NCBI GenBank assembly: GCA_964584325.1
Contig: CAZOZP010000018.1
Coordinates: 1 to 52,908, forward strand
Source of the DNA: CAZOZP01 sp964584325
GTDB lineage: Bacteria; Bacteroidota; Ignavibacteria; Ignavibacteriales; Melioribacteraceae
Length of the DNA: 52,908 bases
Direction: 5' to 3'
A model generated the notes under the pieces. That model was not told where the DNA came from. It saw only the letters and a program-made list of their open reading frames with translations, and made no database searches. Numbering within the stretch: position 1 is the first letter of the stretch; the number at the start of each line of letters is the position of its first letter. The position numbers and the translations under genes are program-made. Shown piece after piece: positions 38,136-47,357 of the stretch.

Positions 38136-40414
38136 CAGATCGAGAAATATTATTAGAACTTCGGGCCTCAGATGTTAAGCTTGAAAAAGACTTAAATAAT
38201 ATAAAGAAAACCCTGGATAATAAAGTTAAACGGATGCAGCCAAAAAAGGGGATGTTTAACGGGTTTAATGCTGAAGTCGGAATGATGGCCGCCAAAGTAA
38301 CGGCTGCTTTTGCTGCTATTTCCGGTGCAATGGATTTTGCAATTGTAACTAAAAACGCCGCCAGGGATGCTGAAGAAATTCGCTCGAAATTCGACCAGGT
38401 GTTTTCCTCAATGACTGCAGGTGCGAATAAAGTTGCTGATACTTTTGCGGATGATTTCGATGTTGCCGGTAGTACCGCAAGAGAATTATTGGGAAGTACA
38501 GGTGATCTTTTAGTCGGTTTTGGATTTACTGAATCGGCCGCTTTGGATCTTGCTGATAACATTGCAAGGTTAGGAAGTGATTTGGCTTCTTTCCAGAATT
38601 ATGCAGGCGGAGCTGCTGGGGCAACTAAAGCTTTAACTTCTGCTTTAACCGGAGAGACTGAGGGTTTAAAATCGTTAGGGATTGTTGTCCGTCAGGACAG
38701 TAATGAATTCAAAGACTTGATTAAAAAGAAAATGAAAGATATGCATATAACCGAAACCCAGGCTAAAGCATTAGTCATTTATGAAACTGCACTAAAACAG
38801 TCGGGGAAGGCGGTTGGTGATTACGGAAGAACTTTCGATTCTCTTTCGAATCAAGAAAGACGTGCCACGGAAAGTATAAAAACATTTAATGAAGAAGTTG
38901 GTAAAACTTCAGCGGATGTTTATTCTACAATCCTTGGGGTTATAATGAACATTGGTACTGAAGCTGGGAATACATCAACAGCAATTGAAGCAATATCGGG
39001 GGCTATGAAAATTGTTGGAATAGCTGTTGTCGCAGTTATTGGCGTGGTATCTATGCTCATAGACGGAGTAAAAGCGTTAGTAACTAACCTGCAAAACTTA
39101 GCCTATATCTTTGAATCTGGATTTTCGGAAAAAGCTTTTAATAAATTTTGGGAAGAATTTAAAGATGGGTATTCCAAGGTATTCAAGGATTTCACGGATT
39201 CTTCGCAAGCGATAGACGATATACTCTATGGGGGTAAAAAAACAAGCACTGGCTCAAATAATTCTTTTAGCAACAGACAATCAGAAATTGACGCAATATC
39301 AAGCAAAGGACTTGCTGAAGCAAGATTTAAAGAAGGTGAAGAGCTTGTAAAGATTCAGGAAAAACTTAGAAGCGATATCGCTAAAGTGAATAAAAAATGG
39401 GACGATATCGAGCTGGCGAAAAAAAATGGGGGTAAATCAAACCTAACTAAAGAGGAAATAGAAGCAGCAAAAAAAGCGACCGAGAAGAAAAAAGAAATTA
39501 TTGAGGACTACTATAAAAGTGTAACATTTGCGGATGATAAATACATTGCCTGGAAGAAAAGCGAAATAGATAAAGAAGCTGCTGAAATGAAGAAAAAAGC
39601 AGGTAATGAAGTAAATGTTGAAATTTGGAAAAACGATCAGTTGAAACAACTAAAAGATGATAGAACAAAGTATTATGGATTCGATGTTACAAAAGGAATA
39701 ACATCCGATAAACAAGAGAAAAAAGAAAAATTAATGCCATCAAGTCTTTTGCTTGATCCCTTAAAGACTGAGGATTTAGAAAAAAGACAAGAGATTATGG
39801 ATTTAGCTTATGAGCAGGAAGAATTATTCCTTGAAGCTGTTATCGCATTAAAAGAAGAATCTAGAATCCGGGAACAAGAAATTATGTATGCCGGGTACGA
39901 TTCAATGGTAAGTGGTATGTCAAGTACCTTCTCGGAGATTACAAAGATAACAACAAGAAGTAATGGACTATTAACAAATATGTTTGTGAATATGGCAAAT
40001 TCATTTATTCAGGAAATAGGAAGAATGGCTGCTGAGTGGCTTGCTTTCCAGGCAATAATGGGAATAGTGAACTTAGTATTGCCCGGCTCAGGCAATACCG
40101 TTAGTGCCGTTGCTGGTGCGGCTAAATTTTCAGGCGGTGGTGATTTCATAGTTCCCCCAGGCTTTGCGAATGATACATACCCAATGCTGGTTGAATCCGG
40201 TGAGAGGGTACAGGTAACACCTGCAAATAGAGCCGGATCAAACGAAAAACTACTGGGAGACTTAATCTCGTCAGTGCGGACTATGAACCTAAATCTTATT
40301 GAGTCTTCAACGAATAATAGAGTATCCCCAATACCAATTGTCGGGAAGATTGAAGGAAATGATATAAATATCATAAACAAACGAATAAATAAAATAATAA
40401 ATAGGCTCGGGTAA
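38132..40414 (+). CDS. Tail tape measure protein
   Basis: 760 residues. Typical tape-measure start (ILLELRASDVKLEKDLNNIK), ARDAEEIRSKFDQVFSSMTA, AGGAAGATKALTSALTGETE, GLKSLGIVVRQDSNEFKDLI, then a membrane-like segment (AMKIVGIAVVAVIGVVSMLI) at about 285-312. A long charged helical middle follows (about 380-560), and the end has the FSGGGDFIVPPGF and PMLVESGERVQVTP elements. It sets tail length, which would be of the order of 110 nm by the usual 0.15 nm per residue. Confidence 0.9.
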   Translation: MTDREILLELRASDVKLEKDLNNIKKTLDNKVKRMQPKKGMFNGFNAEVGMMAAKVTAAFAAISGAMDFAIVTKNAARDAEEIRSKFDQVFSSMTAGANKVADTFADDFDVAGSTARELLGSTGDLLVGFGFTESAALDLADNIARLGSDLASFQNYAGGAAGATKALTSALTGETEGLKSLGIVVRQDSNEFKDLIKKKMKDMHITETQAKALVIYETALKQSGKAVGDYGRTFDSLSNQERRATESIKTFNEEVGKTSADVYSTILGVIMNIGTEAGNTSTAIEAISGAMKIVGIAVVAVIGVVSMLIDGVKALVTNLQNLAYIFESGFSEKAFNKFWEEFKDGYSKVFKDFTDSSQAIDDILYGGKKTSTGSNNSFSNRQSEIDAISSKGLAEARFKEGEELVKIQEKLRSDIAKVNKKWDDIELAKKNGGKSNLTKEEIEAAKKATEKKKEIIEDYYKSVTFADDKYIAWKKSEIDKEAAEMKKKAGNEVNVEIWKNDQLKQLKDDRTKYYGFDVTKGITSDKQEKKEKLMPSSLLLDPLKTEDLEKRQEIMDLAYEQEELFLEAVIALKEESRIREQEIMYAGYDSMVSGMSSTFSEITKITTRSNGLLTNMFVNMANSFIQEIGRMAAEWLAFQAIMGIVNLVLPGSGNTVSAVAGAAKFSGGGDFIVPPGFANDTYPMLVESGERVQVTPANRAGSNEKLLGDLISSVRTMNLNLIESSTNNRVSPIPIVGKIEGNDINIINKRINKIINRLG

Positions 40415-41937
40415 TGAAAGATATTATTGAATTCCCGGTACAAACGGTTAATTATGACACAACAATTCAACTTATTATTGAGTTTACAAGTCCAGGTGTT
40501 TCTGGCGACGACGTAACGTATGATGCGGATGACTTAAATTTAAGAGTGCTTTCCTGGGGGAAAATGACTATTGATTATGATCTTGAGTCTGCGGTTGCTA
40601 TGCCTGGAATAATATCGTTAAAGATAGGAGATCCGGGTGGAGTTTTGGAAGATTATTTATTTGATAATGCTGATGTAAATATTCAAGGTTTGGTATCTAT
40701 TAAACTAAATGATGCAATAGACTTTGTTGGAAGAATAATGGAAGACAGCGTGGAATATGACTGCGCTCGGAAAGAAGTATCATTCGAAGCTGCACCAAGA
40801 ACAGACTATATAAACAACACAAATTTATACAAAGATTTTCAAGGAAGCATCGTAAACATTAATCCTTTTGGATATTCAAGCGAGAACGAACGGGTTAGCA
40901 TAGTGAGCTTATTGGAAAGTATTTTTAATTTAGCGGATACTTCAATAAGTTATCCGACTTCATTAAAAATCTTCCACGATTGGTCGTTTGCTGCGGTTAG
41001 AGAAACCTATGGTGGGTTCGAAGGAAGTATCAGTTTTGAAGAACTAAAACTTACTGCGAGAAATATAGCTTTTAACCAAAGCATAGGAATAAGCACAGTT
41101 GGAGACTTATTGAAATTACTTGCTGTCGAGTTCGGTTGCTTTGCAGGGTTAGTCTGTGAAGGGAAAGCATTTTTTAAAAAACTATTTTATTTTAATCCCG
41201 ATAATTTACAGACCGTAAATGTTTATGCGCATAAAAAATGTTATAGATATGGCTTAATAGATTACGTGGAAGTAAAAGTTACTGAATCTATTCCCGGAGC
41301 AAGTCCTTATGCCTACGCCCCATCCGCCGACGCGTTTACAGACCAAAGCGATAGATTTATAAAAAAGAATGTCGTTTCTTTCTGCGCCACCGACGATTAT
41401 ATAAGCGTAACAACAAATATATTTGCTACAAAAGAAGGAACCGACGCTAGGTTTTTTCTCTGCGCTGATGGTGTTTCAGTCGGGGTTAATTCTGTATATT
41501 CAACAAATGGTTCTAATTACAAAATAGTAGGTGTTGCTGTTCGGGGAGACTTTCAAATTGTATTGACAGTTGAAAGGACATCGGGGGTAAATAACCCTGA
41601 AGTTAGCGGGACTTTAACTAAAATTTCAGGGGATGGGGATAATCCAGTTTCGTTTATATCATGGGCACCAATAGCGGGGGATTATATAATCTATGAAGTG
41701 TCGGATCCTTTGACAGGTTTTTATGGACCCAATCACGAAGTATTGGCTCAGTTTCTTTATCATTACCGCGGAGATATGAAAAGATGCAGGGTTGATAAAT
41801 TCAAAATGCTTGGATTGAGTTATGATTACTTAAAAGATTTTCTTTTTAATGGTGGTAAATATCAGCCTATAAAGTTAACAAAAAACTATTCTGAATATAC
41901 AACAGAAATCGAAGCTATATATCTAGGAGAGGAATAA
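40414..41937 (+). CDS. Tail tip protein (distal tail/hub-like)
   Basis: 507 residues, stop/start overlap TAATG with the tape measure. Beta-rich throughout: IISLKIGDPGGVLEDYLFDN, INIQGLVSIKLNDAIDFVGR-type strands, AAPRTDYINNTNLYKDFQGS, LLKLLAVEFGCFAGLVCEGK. The N-terminal part (first 200 residues) looks like a distal-tail/hub domain. The family is not firmly identified; the assignment rests on position after the tape measure. Confidence 0.6.
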   Translation: MKDIIEFPVQTVNYDTTIQLIIEFTSPGVSGDDVTYDADDLNLRVLSWGKMTIDYDLESAVAMPGIISLKIGDPGGVLEDYLFDNADVNIQGLVSIKLNDAIDFVGRIMEDSVEYDCARKEVSFEAAPRTDYINNTNLYKDFQGSIVNINPFGYSSENERVSIVSLLESIFNLADTSISYPTSLKIFHDWSFAAVRETYGGFEGSISFEELKLTARNIAFNQSIGISTVGDLLKLLAVEFGCFAGLVCEGKAFFKKLFYFNPDNLQTVNVYAHKKCYRYGLIDYVEVKVTESIPGASPYAYAPSADAFTDQSDRFIKKNVVSFCATDDYISVTTNIFATKEGTDARFFLCADGVSVGVNSVYSTNGSNYKIVGVAVRGDFQIVLTVERTSGVNNPEVSGTLTKISGDGDNPVSFISWAPIAGDYIIYEVSDPLTGFYGPNHEVLAQFLYHYRGDMKRCRVDKFKMLGLSYDYLKDFLFNGGKYQPIKLTKNYSEYTTEIEAIYLGEE

Positions 41938-41938
41938 T

Positions 41939-42430
41939 ATGAGTGAAAGTATATTTGGATACAGACCGCCAAAATTCGTTTATGATTCAGGGGGTGAGAA
42001 CGAAACAACAGTGGAACTTGATTACTGGAAACTTTCAAATAACGGTCCTGAAAACAGCGAGTATATACAAGAAAGTGAACTTGAAGCAAACAGAGAAATA
42101 ATTGACCGGGGGGAATATTGGTCGTTTGAAGGGAGTGTTCATTTATTTAAATATCAAACAATGTCTGCGATTCGGTCAAAATTTGAAGAGATATATCAGT
42201 TTAACAAGAAAAAAGTAATTTTATGGAGATATAGAGATGGTCAGCCATTTAAGGATAAATCCGGGAATAATGTTCTATTCTATATGACTGTTACACCAAA
42301 ACATCTTACAACTATGGATTACCGCGATGTTTTGGTGATCTCTTTTAGAAGTCTTAAGGGGGTTGATTTTAGTGATAGTTCAAGCATTATTCCGCAAATT
42401 TCAGAAATAGTAATGTCAAACGATTTATAA
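41939..42430 (+). CDS. Tail tip-associated protein, unknown
   Basis: 163 residues. DSGGENETTVELDYWKLSNN, REIIDRGEYWSFEGSVHLFK, NKKKVILWRYRDGQPFKDKS, YRDVLVISFRSLKGVDFSDS. Beta-rich with a phage baseplate look, between the tail tip gene and the fibre gene. No family recognised. Confidence 0.6.
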   Translation: MSESIFGYRPPKFVYDSGGENETTVELDYWKLSNNGPENSEYIQESELEANREIIDRGEYWSFEGSVHLFKYQTMSAIRSKFEEIYQFNKKKVILWRYRDGQPFKDKSGNNVLFYMTVTPKHLTTMDYRDVLVISFRSLKGVDFSDSSSIIPQISEIVMSNDL

Positions 42431-42440
42431 AGAGATTTTT

Positions 42441-44735
42441 ATGCCAACTTCAAAATTTTCAAGATATTTTAAGAACAATACAACCGGCGATCCGGCAGCC
42501 GGATTGTCGGTGTGGTTGGTTTTACAATCAATTGCATCCCCAAGTTATCCGGGCGACTATCTGGAATGTGCCGAACATTCAACCAGGGATGGATTGTATC
42601 AAAGAAGCCAAGTCGGGGATGGTGAATACAAAATATATATAGATGTTACGGGCGGTACCACGCCGGAATTATACGAAGAAAATTGCTGGGTAGGAGAAAG
42701 CAGACTAACGGAAATCGCTAATCATTTTGATTCAGCCGATAGTCAAAAGCTAAAAACGACTGGAATAAAAGATAATGCTATAACGTTGGCATTACTCGAA
42801 CGCTATGCAATGCGGAATACATTTTGCATTGGTGGCGGCACTATGTCGTTTAATTCAAGCACTTACGAGTTAACTTGGAGCGGTTCTATATTCGTGATGA
42901 ATGGCAGGGGTGGTTATTGTGTAATTGCTCCCGGCAATATTACTTTAGACGACTTCCAAGTTGCTTATGTAATTATGAATGATGATAGGACTTCCGGAAG
43001 TGATGGCACAAAAACGCTGCAAGTTGATGTTTGGAACGCAACAACTGATTTAGGGGAAAAAGATAATTATTTCGTTCTCGGAAGATCAACCGGAAACCTT
43101 AACGGTGGGTTGTGGGATTTATATGTAAGTAAAAGAACCTTAGCAATGGATTTACTCGACCATACCCAAAATACGGATACATATTTAGATTTTGGCGGTT
43201 CAAACCAAATTGCGGTTGCAGATGTTCACAAAAAAGCAAATAGAAATAGCTTCTGTGTTGGCGGTGGCACGGTAACTTATAACTCTGATACTTATACTTT
43301 TACTTGGAGTGCTAATATATACGTATCGAATGGACGGGGAGGTTATGGCATAATTGCGGCTGGTTCGGTTGCTTTAAGTAATGTAAACGCCGCCTATATA
43401 ACTTTGGATGACGCTAAAGTAAACGGGAGCGCAGGAACAAAAACAGTTTCGACAGCTGTCTGGAATAATACAACAGCTTTAGGCGATAAGAATAATTATA
43501 TTCTTGCTGCCAGAATTGGAACGGAAATGTCTGGATGGCTTTGGGATACTTATAAAATGCAAAATGCTTTCACTCAAATCACAGCAATACAAGCTGCAAT
43601 TTCTGGGGGCGTTCAATATGTTGATAAACACATAATTGCAGCCGGCGGTGGTGATTATACTTCCATTGCGGCCGCATTAGCTGACATAACAGACGCAAGT
43701 GCAAGTAATCAGTACAGATTATTCTTACACGGGCAAACGAACGAAATCCATCTTCAGATGAAGGATTATGTGCATTTATATGGGACAAACCGGGATTCAA
43801 GTATAATAAACGGAAAATATGATGATGATGAAGTGGAAGCAACAATAATCGCAAACTCTGTTATTGAATGGGGTTCAATTAATTGTGATATTAAAAACTT
43901 AACTATTTTAGCCGAGAATTGCAGATACGGAATTCACGATGATTTAGTTGAAGGTGAACACACTCACACTATTGAAAATTGCTATGTTGAACATAAAGGT
44001 AATGATGGTGCGGATGCTTATTATTCAAAAGTAGTTTGGGCTGCAATGGATGGAATCGGGCAAGGTTTGAAGGGTGATGCAAATATTTATGCAAAAGATT
44101 GTATTTTCAAAGGAAGAAGAACCGGGTATTATTCACATACGAAAACTACAACTGATAATTGCAGTAAGGTAGTTATCGAAAACTGTGAAATGTATTCTAC
44201 CGATAAAGCGAACGGCGGTTATGGCTTAAGGATTCAATTCCTTGCGGATAATAATGATAAATATGTTCTTAAAAACTGCAATGTTGGCGGGATGATTTAT
44301 TTTTCCGGCTCTGAATATATGAGAAATAATGTTGTTTTATCAAATGTTTCAAAAGTACCACATTTTAATTTATCAGGTGGATTCCCTCTCGAAACAGATA
44401 ATTTGCGAATAGTTAAAAACATTTCGGGTGCAACTCTTGATAGAGGAATGGCGGTAAAATATTCAACATCAAGGGATTATGTTATTAAAATGACTGATTC
44501 AGATACTCTTGATGATTTCGCAGGAATTGTTATGGCAGAGATGGTTGACGATGCACAGGGCTATATTAAAATAGCTGGGTTCATTGAAGATAATTATATC
44601 TCAATGAGCACAACAACAACCGCTACTTTTGGTGATACTTTCGGAATGAGTGCAACAGCCGGTAAACTTGTTAAGAGTGCGACACCTGCTTTGCTGAAAT
44701 GTACAGAAACCGGATATTTGGAGATAATAAAATGA
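42441..44735 (+). CDS. Tail fibre with tandem domain duplication and beta-helix
   Basis: 764 residues. After an N-terminal carbohydrate-module-like region (GDPAAGLSVWLVLQSIASPS) come two copies of a about 105-residue unit: NTFCIGGGTMSFNSSTYELT ... GGLWDLYVSKR, and NSFCVGGGTVTYNSDTYTFT ... GWLWDTYKMQ. Then a beta-helix with YTSIAAALADITDASASNQY, NLTILAENCRYGIHDD and GYYSHTKTTTDNCSKVVIEN. The last 110 residues (NISGATLDRGMAVKYSTSRD, FAGIVMAEMVDDAQGYIKIA) resemble DUF2190-type capsid or fibre domains. Receptor binding or polysaccharide depolymerase activity is inferred. Confidence 0.75.
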   Translation: MPTSKFSRYFKNNTTGDPAAGLSVWLVLQSIASPSYPGDYLECAEHSTRDGLYQRSQVGDGEYKIYIDVTGGTTPELYEENCWVGESRLTEIANHFDSADSQKLKTTGIKDNAITLALLERYAMRNTFCIGGGTMSFNSSTYELTWSGSIFVMNGRGGYCVIAPGNITLDDFQVAYVIMNDDRTSGSDGTKTLQVDVWNATTDLGEKDNYFVLGRSTGNLNGGLWDLYVSKRTLAMDLLDHTQNTDTYLDFGGSNQIAVADVHKKANRNSFCVGGGTVTYNSDTYTFTWSANIYVSNGRGGYGIIAAGSVALSNVNAAYITLDDAKVNGSAGTKTVSTAVWNNTTALGDKNNYILAARIGTEMSGWLWDTYKMQNAFTQITAIQAAISGGVQYVDKHIIAAGGGDYTSIAAALADITDASASNQYRLFLHGQTNEIHLQMKDYVHLYGTNRDSSIINGKYDDDEVEATIIANSVIEWGSINCDIKNLTILAENCRYGIHDDLVEGEHTHTIENCYVEHKGNDGADAYYSKVVWAAMDGIGQGLKGDANIYAKDCIFKGRRTGYYSHTKTTTDNCSKVVIENCEMYSTDKANGGYGLRIQFLADNNDKYVLKNCNVGGMIYFSGSEYMRNNVVLSNVSKVPHFNLSGGFPLETDNLRIVKNISGATLDRGMAVKYSTSRDYVIKMTDSDTLDDFAGIVMAEMVDDAQGYIKIAGFIEDNYISMSTTTTATFGDTFGMSATAGKLVKSATPALLKCTETGYLEIIK

Positions 44736-44803
44736 AAAAGATCATTAATGTTTTATATGCTGTAACGATTCTATTCTTGATTACTAAATGCGTATCGCTT
44801 TAA
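44732..44803 (+). CDS. Tiny hydrophobic peptide
   Basis: 23 residues (MKKIINVLYAVTILFLITKC-VSL), coupled by ATGA to the fibre gene. Basic start, hydrophobic core and a terminal C-V-S-L: it could be a lipoprotein-like or toxic membrane peptide. Low confidence because of its size. Confidence 0.35.
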   Translation: MKKIINVLYAVTILFLITKCVSL

Positions 44804-44829
44804 AACAGAGAATATAGTCAATTATAAAA

Positions 44830-44851
44830 GTGTTACGGTGATGTGTTACGG
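44830..44851 (+). promoter_or_regulatory. Pair of candidate integrase arm-type sites
   Basis: GTGTTACGG occurs twice, at 44830-44838 and 44843-44851, 13 bases apart, 60-82 bases inside attR. The same word is 82 bases inside attL. Integrase arm sites or excisionase sites are expected at such positions. Confidence 0.4.
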
Positions 44852-44883
44852 TTTTGGAAGTATTTAAGTTATTTATAAATCAA

Positions 44884-44914
44884 AAACCCCTGAAGTGTTT
44901 ATTTTCAGGGGTTT
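44884..44914 (-). terminator. tRNA-Thr terminator at attR
   Basis: AAACCCCTGAA (44884-44894) pairs perfectly with TTCAGGGGTTT (44904-44914). On the minus strand it is followed by TTTTTG. It is phage-side DNA but almost identical to the chromosomal relic at 10270-10300. Confidence 0.8.
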
Positions 44915-44961
44915 CCTTGAGCTGGTGATGGGACTCGAACCCGCAACCTGCTGATTACAAG
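44912..44961. repeat. attR core (50-bp direct repeat)
   Basis: Identical to 10401-10450. It restores the 3' part of tRNA-Thr, so the gene remains functional after integration. Confidence 0.92.
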
Positions 44962-44992
44962 TCAGCTGCTCTGCCAATTGAGCTACACCAGC
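44921..44992 (-). tRNA. tRNA-Thr (anticodon UGU)
   Basis: 72 bases on the minus strand: GCTGGTGTAGCTCAATTGGC, AGAGCAGCTGACTTGTAATC, AGCAGGTTGCGGGTTCGAGT, CCCATCACCAGC. A 7-bp acceptor stem, D-arm with GGCAGAGC, anticodon loop CTTGTAA (TGT), T-loop GGTTCGAGTCC. The CCA end is not encoded. Intact and prophage-interrupted only in the sense that the phage supplies the 3' part. Confidence 0.95.
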
Positions 44993-45114
44993 AAAATTCA
45001 GAGTGCGTAAAATAAAACAGAACAAACTAAAATGCAACAGCGGGAATAAAATATTGTATTTAATTTCTTTTATTATCAAAAATATCCCGTATTTTTATAA
45101 TATTGATTAAATAA

Positions 45115-47304
45115 TTGTTGTATCGCTTGATCAAGAAAATTACAATCGCACTATTGGGATTATCCCTCCTGATTATGGGATTTTTCATATACCGCCTGTT
45201 TGCGGAGGTGGAAATACGCAACCATAATCAACTTGTGCGGCTTGAATCTATATATGCCCAACAAGCTTCGGCAGGAATTCAATTCTATTTCCGTTCGATA
45301 AAAAAGAATCTTGCATACCTGGCGGCTCAGACTTCAATACGCGATGTAACCTCAGAGGGGAAGGTGAAAATCCGGGCGTTTTACGATTCTAATCCGGAAG
45401 GAATACGCGGTATTACTCGAATTGATAAAAACGGCATAATTCAATATACTTATCCTGATTCTTCGCTTCTCTCAGGTACGGATGTATCAAACCAGGAACA
45501 TAACAGGCTTATAATGGAAACTCATAAACCTGTGGTAAGCGAAGTGTTCATGGCTAAGCAAGGTTTCAGAGCAGTTGGCTATGCTTATCCTATTTTCAAA
45601 AACGGGGAATATGACGGTTCGATCTCTTTTCTGGTATCTTTTGAATATATCGCTAAAAGCTTTATTGAAACAATTAAACTTGGACGCGATGGGTACGCTA
45701 TTGTTCTTTCAAAAAGCGGAATCGAACTATATTGCCCGAATCCGGCTCATATCGGACACTCTGTTTTTAATACGTCAGGAGCCTATCAGGATTTTATTGA
45801 TCTTGTTACGGAGGCTATGTCAGGAAAGGAAGGCTCCGGTTCTTACAAGTACTTTTTACGCGCTAAAGAAACAGGCCAAATACAAGAGAAAGTTGCTTAT
45901 TATGTACCGGTAAAGTTTGAAAATAATTTTTGGACGATTATTGTAACTGTACCTTACGAGGAATATAGCCAGTTTAATAAACAATTCAGGGAAGATATAA
46001 CTTTTATTATTATTGCGGGTACTATAAGTCTTCTTCTTTTCAGTTTTCTCTATATTAAAGTTCAGAGAAGAGCTGAAAAGAAACTTTTGGAAAGCGATAA
46101 AAAATATAAGATAGTGGCTGAACAAACCGGACAAGTAATTTACGAGTATTCTCCTGCTACCGGAGAGATTTTCTGGCACGGAGCAATAAGCAAAGTATTG
46201 GGTTACTCGCGTGAGGAAATGCAGTTGTTTAATTATGAGTCCTGGCTAAAAAGTATTCATCCCGCCGAAAGAAAACACACAATCAATGCACTTGAACATA
46301 GTATAGAAAATTATGCAGATTTTTCGTCTGAATACAGATGCCTGAATAAGGCAGGAGAATATATCTATATTGAAGATGCCGGAATTGCTACTACTCTTTC
46401 TGACGGATCAGTAATTTTTTACGGTACTATGAAAAATATCTCCCAAAGAAAAAAAGCTGAAAACGAGTTGCTAAGACACAGGGAGATTTTGGAGAAAACT
46501 GTTAAGGAAAGAACTGAAGAACTTGAAAATGCCAAAAATGCTCTTGAACGCGACCTACTGTTTATAAGGAAAGCTGAGGAAAGTCTGCGTGTAGCAAAGG
46601 AAGCCGCAGAGAAATCGGAAAAGCTGAAATCGGAATTCCTTGCGCAAATGTCGCACGAGATACGCACTCCTATAAATACTATTCTTAATTATACTTCGTT
46701 AATTCAAATGGAAATTGAGGGAGCTCTTCCTGAAGATCTCGAAGGTTCGTTCGAGGCTATTGAAACTGCGGCTCACAGGCTTCTTCGTACTATAAATCTT
46801 ATTCTGAATATGTCTGAAATGGAGGCCGGATCCTATCAGCCGAATTTTACAAGGATTGATCTGGATGAGGTTGTTGCTTCTCTTATGAAGGAATTCAGAA
46901 AACAGGCCGAAACAAAAAAACTAAAATTTGAATATATCCCGGAAAAACCGAAACCTTATATTTATGCGGATTATTATACTGTTTCGCAGATTTTTGCCAA
47001 CCTAATCGAAAATGCAATAAAATATACGAAAGAAGGTTCGGTTAAGGTTATCATAAAAAGAGAAGACTTACAAATTAAAGTGGATGTAACTGATACAGGA
47101 ATAGGGATCTCAGATAGTTTTATTCCTGTGCTTTTTGATCTCTTCCGTCAGGAAGAACAAGGATATACAAGAAAATATGAAGGAAACGGTCTGGGTCTGG
47201 CTCTCGTAAAAAACTATATTGAAATGAATAAAGCAGAAATAGAGGTTGAAAGTAAAAAAGGTGAAGGCAGTACTTTCAGAATAATCTTTCCTGAAGAGAA
47301 GTAA
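45115..47304 (+). CDS. Membrane sensor histidine kinase (Cache-PAS)
   Basis: 729 residues with a TTG start. Membrane helices are at about 8-30 and 295-317, and enclose a periplasmic dCache domain with RGITRIDKNGIIQYTYPDSS, FRAVGYAYPIFKNGEYDGSI and LGRDGYAIVLSKSGIELYCP. Inside are a PAS domain (about 335-445, GVITYEYSPATGEIFWHG-like, YCGTMKNISQRKKAE-like end), a coiled coil, HisKA with phosphoacceptor H514 in LAQMSHEIRTPIN, and HATPase (N box FANLIENAIKYTKEG, G1 DTGIGIS, G2 GNGLGLALVKNY). No response regulator is adjacent, so it is an orphan kinase. The ligand may be a small organic molecule. Confidence 0.9.
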   Translation: MLYRLIKKITIALLGLSLLIMGFFIYRLFAEVEIRNHNQLVRLESIYAQQASAGIQFYFRSIKKNLAYLAAQTSIRDVTSEGKVKIRAFYDSNPEGIRGITRIDKNGIIQYTYPDSSLLSGTDVSNQEHNRLIMETHKPVVSEVFMAKQGFRAVGYAYPIFKNGEYDGSISFLVSFEYIAKSFIETIKLGRDGYAIVLSKSGIELYCPNPAHIGHSVFNTSGAYQDFIDLVTEAMSGKEGSGSYKYFLRAKETGQIQEKVAYYVPVKFENNFWTIIVTVPYEEYSQFNKQFREDITFIIIAGTISLLLFSFLYIKVQRRAEKKLLESDKKYKIVAEQTGQVIYEYSPATGEIFWHGAISKVLGYSREEMQLFNYESWLKSIHPAERKHTINALEHSIENYADFSSEYRCLNKAGEYIYIEDAGIATTLSDGSVIFYGTMKNISQRKKAENELLRHREILEKTVKERTEELENAKNALERDLLFIRKAEESLRVAKEAAEKSEKLKSEFLAQMSHEIRTPINTILNYTSLIQMEIEGALPEDLEGSFEAIETAAHRLLRTINLILNMSEMEAGSYQPNFTRIDLDEVVASLMKEFRKQAETKKLKFEYIPEKPKPYIYADYYTVSQIFANLIENAIKYTKEGSVKVIIKREDLQIKVDVTDTGIGISDSFIPVLFDLFRQEEQGYTRKYEGNGLGLALVKNYIEMNKAEIEVESKKGEGSTFRIIFPEEK

Positions 47305-47357
47305 TTCACACCGGCGTTTCTTATGTTTGAACTTTGAAAATAATACCTGAAAAATCT

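Larger units (their letters stand above)
10401..44961. mobile_element. Complete siphovirus-type prophage in tRNA-Thr
   Basis: About 34.6 kb bounded by 50-bp direct repeats. It has an integrase next to attL, a repressor with divergent promoters, a replication module, GpA-type terminase, lambda-type portal, HK97-fold capsid, tail tube, tape measure, fibre and lysis genes. All structural genes are open, so it may be functional. No Mu-type transposase is present; integration is site-specific. Confidence 0.92.

Noticed and set aside
42441..44735. Diversity-generating retroelement target in the tail fibre
   Set aside because: No reverse transcriptase gene or template repeat is visible in the window; the internal repeats are protein-level duplications.
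10401..44961. Mu-like transposable phage
   Set aside because: The GpZ-like and connector genes recall some Mu-like layouts, but there is no MuA/MuB, and 50-bp att repeats with a tyrosine integrase show site-specific integration.
44873..45079. ORF of 68 codons on the minus strand
   Set aside because: It covers the functional tRNA-Thr and its terminator and is not a protein gene.
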